Shown: piece after piece, positions 34,130 to 44,626 of the stretch
Layout of the letters: every line of letters starts with the position of its first letter
Numbering within the stretch: position 1 is the stretch's first letter
Source: Hysterangium stoloniferum
Taxonomy: Eukaryota > Basidiomycota > Agaricomycetes > Hysterangiales > Hysterangiaceae
Direction of reading: 5' to 3'
Assembly: GCA_015178975.1 (NCBI GenBank)
Contig: WHVD01000014.1
Coordinates: 1,054,001 to 1,118,000, forward strand
Length of the DNA stretch: 64,000 nt
Notes under the pieces: model-generated
What the model was told of the DNA's origin: nothing
The model's database searches: none
What the model saw: the letters and a program-made list of their open reading frames with translations, nothing else
Translations under genes and position numbers: made by a program

Positions 34130-34460
34130 CCCTCACAGGAAAAAATCCGTGGGTGGAGGGTGATCAGGTGTACCTAGTATCTTTAAATCATCTATCATAT
34201 TGCTATCAATTTTGTGTAGTTCAGTGGGATTTTGTATCCTTTTATCTTTCCTGTGATTGGACAGAGCATGATACAATCCAAAATCCACAACACCACTGGA
34301 TGTGATTGCAGGATGTAACATCACAGAACATGTGGCCAATCAATCAATTTAAAACTCCATGCATATATCTATACTTGCAGGTATTAGAAAATGATATAGC
34401 ATCTGTTAGATGAGCCACAATTAAGTTAAACTCTCCTTATCACATATACCAAAACAATCC
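34130..34460. repeat. Single-arm copy of the fold-back repeat
   Basis: In direct orientation to 32870-33145: shared blocks GGTGGAGGG.GATCAGGTGTAC, GTGGGATT.TGTATCC, CTTTCCTGTGA and GATATAG.ATCTGTTAGATG. It is a third arm without its inverted partner next to it. Confidence 0.7.
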
Positions 34461-34639
34461 CCAGATCTAAACTCAAAAGATCCTGAGTGGAACAGGCACA
34501 GTACCTGTTCAACCAATTTAAAATGGATTAAAACACTAGAAGGTATGACAAATGGGATTGACATTGTAGATGGGAACTTAAATCCAGCTAGAGAGCAGAT
34601 GTACAGCAAAATGGTTCTCCACAACTTTATGTAATGAAA

Positions 34640-35184
34640 GAATTACCTACTACCCTCCTCCCAGTTTTTGGTATCATAAATGGAAAATACAGAGTAACAG
34701 AAACCTTAGAGGCACACCTCCTTTAAACTTATGAAGCAAAGCCAAATAATTGATTGACCACTATTAAATTCTTACCATAAGCCTAATAAGCACTTAGAGT
34801 TGTCCATGCAGAGTAAAGTTGGGCTGAAATGACAGGGATCCTATTAATAATTTGAGTTATATTCATGATCTCTTTGACATATCTGTATGTGAACCTTGTG
34901 TCAGGGCTCTGAATATTTTTCTTGTTTTTTATCTCTGTTTAAATTTGTGTTTATTTTGTCATGTGTCAAACAACACATGATACATATGTGTTAAATCATT
35001 AAGTTGAAACTTTATTTAGTTTTTTCTTTAGTATAAATACTTCAGGATGTACATAACTAGACCCCAGTTTCAATCTCTTAGGATTTCCACTAAACACAAG
35101 TGTGATATTCTTAAGGCATTGGAACCTCTCTTCCTTTACTCCTTACCCTTGTCTTATCTCTTGCTTCCTCTTTGTGTTTGGTAG
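34640..35184. other. AT-rich spacer, no gene seen
   Basis: Contains TATAAATAC near 35030 followed by a pyrimidine-rich leader, reminiscent of an LTR promoter, but no paired ends found. Confidence 0.35.
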
Positions 35185-35189
35185 CCTTG

Positions 35190-36577
35190 TGATAAGAACA
35201 GAAAACTGACTGATGTCGGTAGGCCAACGGGGACCAAATGGAAGGACTTGGCTTCAGCTTATGTGCTGTGCCCTTGCAAGTTACCGTTGGGTGTTCTTAA
35301 ATTTCAGGTGGGCAAAAACTAGTCCAATTGAATTCCTCACAGTGAATTACCGATCGGAAACTGAAGGATAAGTCGAGTGTTGGGCAAGGGGTCAGAGACC
35401 GAGGGTGGGCGAGCACATGTAGAGGCAGAGAGCGGGAGTAAGGCTTATGAGAGATGTATATGGGTGTTCTGAGTTGATATTCTGATTGCCTCGTAACTAC
35501 ATTTACAGCAGGTTTATATATGAGTTATCGGTGTCTAGAAACTACTAACTAAGGGAAGAGTGGAAAATACTATTGACAAATAAACTTGACTAGAAACTGG
35601 AAGGTTATGATAAGATCGGAAACCGTGTGTGAGAGGTACTGTGAAATGTATTCCGAAATATAGTCCGGACAAGCCCACACTATATTTCTATTATTATTTC
35701 TATTTCTCTCTCTATTTTATTATATGCATATATTTAGTTCGATGACCTATGCATTCAGTACATAGACTCTTGTGGGCACATATGCACCAGACCTATGTAT
35801 TCTAGCACCTATAGTTAGAACTCAGACACTTTTTACCCCATAACCATGACTTGCCCAGACACCCACTTAGTGTCCTGCAAGTTGTGATTGGGGTATCATC
35901 TCAACTGTCACAGACGGGCCTTAACTACCAGTGCAATCACTGTTTTGAACTATACTAGTCGAAACTTGAACCATTACCTCAATCCACGCGGACTATATCC
36001 ATGCTACTCTGTTTATTCGACTCTTGTTATTTCCTTAAACACTCGAGCAGTCACTCAGAATCGTACTTCAAGGTCAATTCTCTTTCATTCGTCTTAGCTT
36101 TCTATTCTACTTAAGATAGCTAATCCTCTCAACTGTATTGAACTAGATAGTCAATACACATTTGGTCTGTATTGAACTTAGATAGTCAATACATCATTGT
36201 GTCATACTGAAACAGTCGATATTCTTCATATATAGAACGGTTAGAACTTCCACCACTCTTCACACCGTGATTAGCTGAGAGCGGGATTACGAGAAAAGGA
36301 AATAGTCCAAGGGTTACAAGTATATATGTATGGGCATATGTGAAACATAGAGTAGAATGGATCATCATAATAAAAAGGGACATATCAAAGCATAACCAGA
36401 TAGTACAAGTATAACTTGACAGGGGCATAAATGGGGTTTGATTGCCATGAATGTATACATCAGTGTTGGGTGGCTAACAGTTTCTGATATGATGACTTGA
36501 TCAATAACTAGGACAGTAGATGGTAGTATCCTCGGGGACCATCAGGTTGTGACATGGTTTGTGACACAGTCATAACA
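35190..36577 (-). mobile_element. Solo LTR of the gypsy family at 56337, with a nested solo LTR
   Basis: In reverse orientation it starts at 36577 (TGTTATGACTGTGTC) and ends at 35190 (..TTATCA). Flanks CCTTG at 35185-35189 and 36578-36582 form an exact 5-bp target duplication. Blocks match the LTR at 56337-57558, including the GCTTCAGCTTATGTGC motif and GATAAGATCGGAA. A second, unrelated 627-bp solo LTR (35638-36264) is inserted in it. Confidence 0.85.
35638..36264 (+). mobile_element. Solo LTR, 'TGTGAGAGG...TTCACA' family, 627 bp
   Basis: Flanked by CCGTG on both sides (35633-35637 and 36265-36269). A partial sister copy begins at 54242 with the same TGTGAGAGGTAC start, and shares TTATTATATGCATAT and ACTCTTGTGGG blocks; that copy is itself split by another solo LTR. 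Confidence 0.85.
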
Positions 36578-36582
36578 CCTTG

Positions 36583-38160
36583 TTAGTGTTGCCCTAACAC
36601 TTTGTGTCCTATTATAGTCTCATGTTTTATCATCATGACAAACAAGTTAATACTTCATCAAATGAGGCATCCTGTACTTGACATTGTAAAAGAATTTCAA
36701 TTACTGTTTGACAATTGTTGGGGAAATGTCAGTATCTTCTGACTACTACTGTTGATGAAGCCTAGGACATGATCTGAGACCCAAAGAGTTAAGGACTTCA
36801 GCACTTCAATCTGTAGCACCTATTTCTATATTAAGAGCTGCTAGCTCATCAAGAATTATGATGCCAACTAGTCCTTGAGCAACATTATCAATTCATGAAC
36901 CAGTAGAGGTTCCAGAAGAGCATACAAAATCACCAAAATCACTGACTCTAACAGTTCAAGAACCTGAATCCCCCCCCCAAGAATCAGTATCTTTAGGGAA
37001 TATCAAAAGGTTTGACAATTTGGAAACACCTTTGAGAAAGTTCTTAAAGAACAAATATCTACTTTGAAATAAAATGAAATTGCCATTAATAAACCAGAAG
37101 AGTTTACCAGTGAAGAGCCATCAATGTTGAAGAATTTTATCACCTAATGTGAAATGATTTTTAAAAGCTTGACCAAAGCCATACAAATATGATCAGTCAA
37201 AAATTACAATGGTAACTTCATATTTCCATACAACAGCTCAAGAATGGTGGCAACCATATTTGTTGAACTGTCCAATTCCTCCCCCTTCATCTTTTTTAGT
37301 GAATTATCTTGATTACTTGGATAAATTATATGCCCAGTTTGGAGAAGCTGATGCAGAAGGTGAAGCCAAAGAAAACTTGACAATCTTTGAATGAAAGGTC
37401 ATCATCATGTGGTGAAATATTTGATACAACAACTTTAGCCACTCAGACTCAATGTGACAAACTTGCTTTGCAATGATGATTTTACAAGGGACTTCTTGAT
37501 CATATCAAGGATGAAATAGTGAAGCTTCAAGTACAAGTGGAAAGCTTTACAGAATTGCAAACACCTACTCTTCAACTTTTATTCCTATTATTTGAGAAGA
37601 GAAAATGAAGGTTGACAGGATACAACTACAACATCTACACATGATTTAATTGAATGATGTGGCTCTGGAGATAAATTGTTACATTATCAAAGTACTCCTT
37701 ATCTCCATAGTTTTAAGTATGTACATGGTCCCTTGAGCCGTCATTTTGTATTATTGGTCTACTAGTGCCCAGACCTGTACACCCTTCATGTTCTGTCTGT
37801 CAACTCTTCAGGATGGCTTGCAGAAACAAGGCATGTATGTATAATAACATGCAACTAATCGAAATTTAAAGCGAGAAGTGCAGAAAGAGGTGGCCTAAGC
37901 CTTCACTTTGCATCTGCTCCTACTATTGGTATGGTACTAAATACAAATAGGTCTAAATTTCACAGGGATATGCACGGTCTTTAAATTCAATCATTCCTCA
38001 GACTTATTGAAACATCTTTCCAAGTTGTACATCCTATGTTTGAAATCTTATTGCTTCGATATTTGTATGTCAGAGTCAGAATCTCAATAAACATTTTCAT
38101 CTTATCACAATTTGACAATTTGAGAGATGGATAACAAATTGTCTTTAGGAAAATTTTGGA
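36583..38160 (+). mobile_element. Ty3/gypsy gag relic region
   Basis: A frame around 37209-37394 (TAQEWWQPYLLNC, LDKLYAQFGEADAEGEAKEN) matches the gag region of basidiomycete chromoviruses, in which a WW..Y block is followed by a FGD-type, Glu/Ala-rich segment. Neighbouring sequence up to 37640 continues the gag-like composition. It is a broken fossil with many breaks; no own LTR pair assigned. Confidence 0.6.
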
Positions 38161-38164
38161 GTCA

Positions 38165-38975
38165 TGTTAAGGGTGCATACATGGAGGGTTTCTGGAGAAA
38201 CCCATGGGAAATCCGGTAGGACTTGGCTTCAGTTTATAGGCTGTGCCCTCGTGAGATCCTCTTGTCCAATTTCAAACAGGTGGACAGGAATCCTGGGAGT
38301 CTGGGTGGGGTTTGTGGGTTGAGAGGTCAGGGAGTTGAGATAGATACGTCGGAGGTCAAGTGATAGATGCGTCGGAGCCCATGGGCTCCAACTAGTGAGA
38401 GCAGTGTGATTCAAAGAGGAATTTAGAACAGAAAATATACTAAGATTACTGGGGAGAATCTAAGCTGATTTTCTCACTGGATTGTATGTACAACATCTGC
38501 CAGACTATATAGACTGTGGAATGAATAACATACCAAATCCAGTAATAATGAAAATGAAACTAACAAACATAAAACCAGATAAGTAAACACCAAACTTGGT
38601 GTTAGGAATGGGACGGAACAAAGTGGAGTCCAAATTGTGACAGGTCATGAAACCATAACGGGAACAGAGCGGGAGTGGAGTCTGAATCGCGACAGGTCAT
38701 TTGACTATAATGGGAATGGGGCTCAGTTAGAGGGATGACGGGTTTTCCGAGTGGGGTCCAGTGACTGATGCGTGGGATGGGGTCGGATATAGACAGGGAC
38801 AGAGTCTGGTGGGTGTTCTGGTGACTGATACATACATGAAGTAATGAAGTTGAATGTGGTCAAGTCTGATGTATGGAGTCTGGCAGGAATTCTGGTAAAC
38901 TGACAAATGTTGCATATAAGGTGTGGGTGCATATAAGTTAGTGCCCAGAGTCCAGTGAGAATTCCAGTCGTAACA
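38165..38975 (-). mobile_element. Solo LTR, third gypsy-type family, 811 bp
   Basis: Flanked by AGTCA on both sides (38160-38164 and 38976-38980). In reverse orientation it starts TGTTACGACTGGAATTC and ends ..CCCTTAACA. It carries GGACTTGGCTTCAG (38219), the same motif as in other LTRs of the window. A short fragment of the same family is at about 52200-52260. Confidence 0.85.
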
Positions 38976-39187
38976 AGTCACAACTTCTACCCCTGTTTTA
39001 TTTAGAAAAGTGACTAGATTCTAACTGTTGCCTTGTTTGAAGTAAAACAGGCATTTTGAAATCTAGGCTAAAATATAATAGAGAGTATTTGCAACTAATA
39101 ATTATCAGCTCCGGAATGATCTGGACATCAACTCCACCTATTATTTATCATCGATCAAAATATTTCCCAACGTGTGACCTAAAATGT

Positions 39188-40759
39188 GACAGCTGAGTCT
39201 CCAAACCAGGCTCTTTACCCTAACAGATGTGTTCTCAAGGCCATCACCTCATGTTCCAGTGGTCCCCAGTGAGTTCAACCTGTCCCCTCTGTTTTCTATG
39301 CTAACTGACTCTTTTCTGAGGCTTTCATCACATTTTCCAGGTTTCTCAGTGCATGCAAACCATATCCCTTCTTCCTAATCTAACACATGTGTTCTCAAGG
39401 CCATCACTTCGTGTTCCAGTGGTCCCCAGCAAGTTCAACCCATCCCCTTTGTTTTCTATGCTAACTGACCTTTTCTGAGGCTGCCATCACATTTTCCAGG
39501 TTTCTCAGTGCATCCAAACCATATCCCTTCTTCCTAATCTAACATACACATTCTCAAGGCCATCACTTCATGTTCCAGTGGTCCCCAGTAAGTTCAACCC
39601 ATCCCCTCTGTTTTCTATGCTAATATATGTATTCTTTTCTGAGGCTGTCATCATGTTTTCCAGGTTTCTCAGTACATCCAAATCATATCCCTTCTCCCTA
39701 ATCTAATATGCATCTGCAAGGTCCACATATTCTGAGTTCTATTAAGACCCATTCCTGGGAACTCCATGGAGTATCATCCAGATAATATATTAGGTTCTGA
39801 ACCACCTTCCAGACCAGTATCAAGATCTGGAATCCACCGGAACCTGACCCTCATCTCTCAAGTCCCCTTTGACTCACATCCCATTCTGTCAGTCTGCCCC
39901 CAACTAGACACCTTCTGTTATGACCTGGAAGAACCCACCAGACTCTGGACTCCACCCTATATACATACACCCGACACTCTGTATCTCATGGACCAGTCAC
40001 TGGACCCTGACCAGACTCCTGGAACCCCTCTAACAGAGCATAGAACCCTGCTCCCGTTATGGTCCCATGACCTGTCATGATTTGTCTGTGTCTCATGCAC
40101 CAGTCCTTGGGCTCCACCAGACCTGCAAATCAACCTGTTTATACCCAACTCTCTGTGCCTGTCACCAGACTCTGACTGGACTCCCGGAACCCCTCTAACA
40201 GAGCATAGAACCCCACTCCCATTATGGTCTAATGACCTGTCATGTTTTGGACCCCACTCCCATTCCATTCTGTCCCTAATACCTAGTTTGGTATTTACTT
40301 GTTTTGTTTTATGTTTAATAGTTCTGCCCCTCATTAATATTGGATTTGGTATTATTACATTTCACAGTCTATATAAGTCTCCTATATTCATGTACTTAGA
40401 ATCCAGTTTGAATCTCGAACAAGTTACACCCCTGATCCAGTCTCTAGTCCTCTTGTCTGTCTGCACACTCGATTCCTGGAACTCCCATGGAAACTCCAGA
40501 ATCTACATCTTCCTGTATGCATTCTGTCAGCTTGAAATTTGGACACCTGAATGAGTGTATGAGGGCGTAGCACATAAGCTGAAGCCAAGTCCATCTCAGT
40601 AGTCACACTTCAGGTAATTATTCTGATACCACATTCCTTGTACTAATATCCCTGGAAACTTTCCCCAGACTTATTACCCAGGGACTCCATGGGACATTTC
40701 CCAGAAGAAAGTGTGTTCGGAATAATTATCGGAAAATCCATGGGCCTTTGTTTGGAACT
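39188..40759 (+). mobile_element. LTR-like relic inside the Harbinger element
   Basis: Contains TAGCACATAAGCTGAAGCC (about 40566) and ends GGAACTTAACA near 40755, like the right end of the neighbouring LTR family. No target duplication was found and the left edge is uncertain; the tandem 160-bp repeat forms its left part. Confidence 0.4.
39217..39715. repeat. Tandem repeat, about 160 bp, three copies
   Basis: The block TGTTCTCAAGGCCATCAC followed by TGTTCCAGTGGTCCCCAG, CTGTTTTCTATGCTAA and CATTTTCCAGGTTTCTCAG recurs with periods of about 159-163 bp (starting near 39220, 39379 and 39539). Confidence 0.85.
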
Positions 40760-40799
40760 TAACAAGTGCTATGTCCTACCAATTCAGGACCATGTCGCC

Positions 40800-42000
40800 T
40801 TCTGACTTCCATCACACTTCCCTTCTCTCAACCTCACCTCCTCTCCCATAATTGCATGTGATGCCCCTCATGCCCACACTCCCATCTTCAAAATGTGCAA
40901 GATACTTATCTGACGCATCCAACATGCAGGTCCCACACTCCCATAGTCCTATGAACATGGATACCCCCATATACCCCCTTCCCCCCAACCCCTCTTCCAT
41001 GGTCAACACCCCAACTGGTCACTCTGCACTCTGGTCAGGTCATCTCCATGCCATTGCCAGGTCACTTCAGTCACATTATCTCCATGAGTGTTTGAAGGTG
41101 AGTTAGACACTGGCATTTTCACTGATGGGAGCAAGGATGCCTCTTCACCCACCAAGAAGAGGACACAAAGATGCAAGCCCAGGGAGGAGTTCATGACCAA
41201 TGACCTCAAAGCACTTTTGAGTGCAGTTCTAAATGTCAACCCCTGGATGTGTGTGTGTGGGGAGTCAAAGGACAAGTGGCAGGAGGTGTCAGTTTTGGTC
41301 AAACAGGCTAATGCATGTGAGGGATGTTCAGCTGATACACTGAAAAACAAGGTGTACAGTCTCTTGAAAGCTGTTGAGGTGCATTTTTTTTCTTTATGTT
41401 TTTTATTTAACAACTCTATTAGACTCAAGATGCTAGCATGCATAATTCTCTCACTCGTGATGCAAATCTTTTCACTGCCATCTCAGGTTGTTTGGATTCT
41501 GTGGCAGCTCTCAAAAAACTGGTGGAGGAAACAAGGGAATCTGATCACAAGAAAGTGAAACTGGTATGTTGTTCTTGATATTATATCTTTATTCTACTCA
41601 CTTTTTTTAGGCAGCCAAAGCTCAGAAGACTGCTGGCTTGAACTTGCATGATGCGATGATGAAGGCCATTCATGCCGATCCCTGAAGAAGTGCACTCAGG
41701 ACGATCTTTTTTCAGCCACAGGGCATTCTGACATAGCACAGGAAGACTCCTCTGGCTCTGGAATATCAATGTTGATGAGCCAACACACTTCGAAGAGCAA
41801 GAAACACCGTGAAGACACACTCAAGTCAATCATTGGCCTCATTCATACTTCAGTGGATGTGAGGGAGGTTATGATCAGTGAGCAATGCAAGCAGACAGAA
41901 GCATTTGTTCTGGAGGTATATGCAGCATGAGAGGAGGCACATGCAACATGACTTGCCAGTGATGAGATTGCGAAGTCGCTCATTGATGTGTTGAGATAGG
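40800..42000 (+). pseudogene. Harbinger Myb/SANT-like accessory protein (decayed)
   Basis: The frame at 41088-41390 contains TQRCKPREEFMTNDLKALLS, then VNPW, KDKWQEVSVLV and SADTLKNKVYSLLKAVE. A Trp-anchored helix trio with 'TLKNK' before a final helix is typical of the Myb/SANT-like proteins that recognise Harbinger ends. Later pieces (AAKAQKTAGLNLHDAMMKA near 41612; a coiled region near 41850) lie in other frames or behind probable introns. It would assist the transposase in DNA binding and nuclear import (known for the superfamily). Breaks in the second half suggest it is no longer functional, but the intron structure is unresolved. Confidence 0.6.
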
Positions 42001-42739
42001 GCTTGTTGGGATGATGTTTGTTTTTCTCCATTTTCTTGTGATTTTATCATAGTCAGTTTTCTCAATAATATTTTGTATACAAAAAAGATAAAAGAAACTT
42101 GTTTTATTGTGAGGAATACAATGGAATAGAACAGAGTAAAATTAATCATGAAAATATATATCTACAGTTGGCGGCATGCAACCATAATGAATAGATGTTT
42201 GATTTGGAGTGAGACATGCATGGGCATTGCACAATAGGACACCAATATGATACATTGTTCCACACTGTGTCCCCAATATCTTTGCTTCACAACTGAATTG
42301 AGAAATGGCCAGTCCTGAAGGATGAGGCCAAATCCATGCTCCACTGAAATGTGCACCCTACCCATTGCCGTGTTCCATGCACACTGTTCTTCAGAGAGTG
42401 GTGCAACTGCAGTGTATGAGCTCACCATGACTGGACTTGTGCCATATGCTGAATCTCCATAGATCTGAAAGTATCAGTGCTCAGGGGGTCCTGGTTGGAT
42501 CACCTTCTGCTCTAACATTGCTAGGAGCCCACTCTCAGCTAGGACTCTCACATCAATTTGAGGGGCACGAAATGGTCCGCTGAGATGTACCATTAGCCTG
42601 TTGGGGGCTACAATGCCTTGGAACTTCATGCCATGGCACTTCTTGTAACCAGTGTACACAAGCTCCTGAAATTCACCTGGTCGACAGGTGGGATGGATTG
42701 TGCAATTGATGAAGCTGAATATTGTAGATGTGGGTGCTC

Positions 42740-43166
42740 TGTCATGAATCGATTATTCTTCGGTAAAATCAAATATTCTACTAATTGAACTCGAAAGCCT
42801 CGTTCGACGAAGTATATATTCACCCTGTCGATGAAGTAAGAGGCTATTACCAGTCGCGAGAATCCACGGAAGTATTTGTCGAAGAAGTTACGACAAGATA
42901 GATTACTAATATCACTAATATACAGATATTTCGACTGACTTCCCTCACTCCTTTCGTAGCCCTTTTATGCTTTTCATCATATCATTATGACTATGTTATG
43001 AACTAATTATGAAATCATATATGACGTCGAAATGAGACATGTCAAAAGAGATTCAATGGTGTTGAATAATGTTCGGTTTTGTTGAGTTGAATTCGATAGG
43101 TCGAAGAGTTGTTGAAAGTTACCTTTGAATGTTTGTGACAATATGTGACATGTGACGGTTGTGACA
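42740..43166 (+). mobile_element. Solo LTR, 'TGTCAC...GTGACA' family, 427 bp
   Basis: Starts TGTCATGAATCG, ends GGTTGTGACA, with TGCTC duplicated on both sides (42735-42739 and 43167-43171). Inserted in the Harbinger transposase. Confidence 0.9.
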
Positions 43167-43182
43167 TGCTCCAAAGTTATGA

Positions 43183-43558
43183 CACTGGAGACACTCCAAG
43201 ATTTTTGGAGTTGGAAAACCTTCCAAAAAATCCTACTATTTGACCAAATTTTCTAAGTATTCTTTGAACTGATAAATTGTTTGAAAATATTAAGTTTTAA
43301 TAGGATTTTCCAAAGTGGAAAATCATATCTGAAAACTTTAAATATTTGTATCAGGAAATCTAAGGAAACATCATTAGTCAGAGTTTTTTGATACAAATTA
43401 TTTAGATTTTCACACATGATTTTCCATTTTGGAAAATCATTCTAAAACTTAAAATTTTCAAACAATTTATCAGTTCAAAGAATTCTTAGAAAATTTGGCC
43501 AAATATTAAGATTTTCAGATGGTTTTCAAACTCCAAAAACCTTGGGGTGCCTCTAGTG
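43183..43558. mobile_element. Fold-back MITE, 376 bp
   Basis: Nearly the whole element is one inverted repeat: the left arm starts CACTGGAGACACTCCAAG, the right arm ends with the inverted form of CACTAGAGGCACCCCAAG, and the arms match for about 140 bp each. TGA flanks both sides (43180-43182 and 43559-43561). A 3-bp duplication fits a Harbinger-type MITE, though TWA is more usual. It lies 12 bp after the solo LTR's duplication. Confidence 0.85.
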
Positions 43559-44626
43559 TGAATGGCTTCAGCATATTCTTGAAGATCATCTGGGTTGACA
43601 ACCCCTTCTGTATCCCAGTCTAGTAGATGATCCCACTGGTTGTTGAGAAATTTCGCTGTGGAGTTAATGAGATCAGAGATGACACCCTGCGACAAGCTAT
43701 ATTTGGCAGATAGAGCGAACTGGTCCTCTGGGCTATGCAATCATGCACAAAGAAGTGTGAATGCCTCAACGGCAGTGGCCTTGTTGCAGTTAGGAGTGAT
43801 AAGGGGATCTGGGATCTCAAGGATTTGGCTCAATAGTATGAGCTCGTCTGCTGTGAATCTATATAATATGTTAGCAATGGTCATCAAATCAAAATATATC
43901 CATCTGCACCTGAATGCCCAAAGACATCCCAACTGCCCAAGACTGTTCAGATAATCCACAGTAATCCTCTCTCCTCCCTGATCTGGCTGAGGTCGTTGCT
44001 TGGGTAGTGCAGAAATGGTTGCAAGAGCTGCAACATTGGCTGCATTGTCAAGTTGGAGTTGGATGGTGGGGAACAAAATGGGTGACACAGTGAGAGACTG
44101 TGCTGTGCAACACTGGATAAAAACATTGGCAATAGTACTGGCAATGAGGGCCTTCTGTCACCTGGAGAGTGTTTTTCTCAATTGTCTTGACTGTGTGACA
44201 GACATAATTATGCTCCAACCAATGTTGAATACTAGGTACCACAGGTGCCAATATTATCCAACGTAATATCAGATCAAAAAATGCTAATATATATTAGTTG
44301 CAAATACTCTCTAATAACGAGAACTCAACTAAGGAGGCATGTTGTGATTGTTCCGGTAGTATTTGTGATGTGGATTTCGCTTTAGGCTAGGAAAACCTTA
44401 AAGATAAAGACTAAAAGGATTGACGTTGCGTCACTGCAATTCCGCATGCGAAGGTGAGCGGTTACATATGAATTGGCTCACAGCTTCGTAACTTTATCAA
44501 TCTTAGGGATGGTGATACGTAGGATAAATAAAGAAGGTGGCATGACCTTGATGATAAGGCCACGAGTTCGCCCCGCCGGCCCGTATTGTGCACCGAAAGT
44601 ATATTAAGTGAGTCATTAAATCATTG

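Larger units (their letters stand above)
42160..44260 (-). pseudogene. Harbinger DDE transposase (DDE_Tnp_4 type), interrupted
   Basis: From the 5' end on the minus strand: DELILLSQILEIPDPLITPN (about 43830), ALSAKYSLSQGVISDLINST (43700), WDHLLDWDTEGVVNPDDLQE followed by AIHTRG (43580), then YTGYKKCHGMKFQGIVAPN (42640), SGPFRAPQIDVRVLAESGLL, and finally RVHISVEHGFGLILQDWPFL (42330). These blocks are in the order of fungal Harbinger transposases: a helical N-terminus, the YxGYK..H..K.Q block, a D-bearing segment and the VE..FG signature. A MITE and a solo LTR sit between the AIHTRG and YTGYKK blocks, so the gene is dead. Length would be ordinary for the family without the insertions. Confidence 0.8.
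39081..44311 (-). mobile_element. PIF/Harbinger DNA transposon, 5.2 kb, with nested insertions
   Basis: The ends GAGAGTATTTGCAACTAATA (39081-39100) and its exact inverted complement (44292-44311) are flanked by TAATA on both sides; the true target duplication may be a 3-bp part of it. Inside are a Myb/SANT-like frame on the plus strand and a DDE transposase on the minus strand, the classical two-gene layout of Harbinger. Insertions in it: an LTR-like relic with about 160-bp tandem repeats (39188-40759), a solo LTR (42740-43166) and a MITE (43183-43558). Confidence 0.85.
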
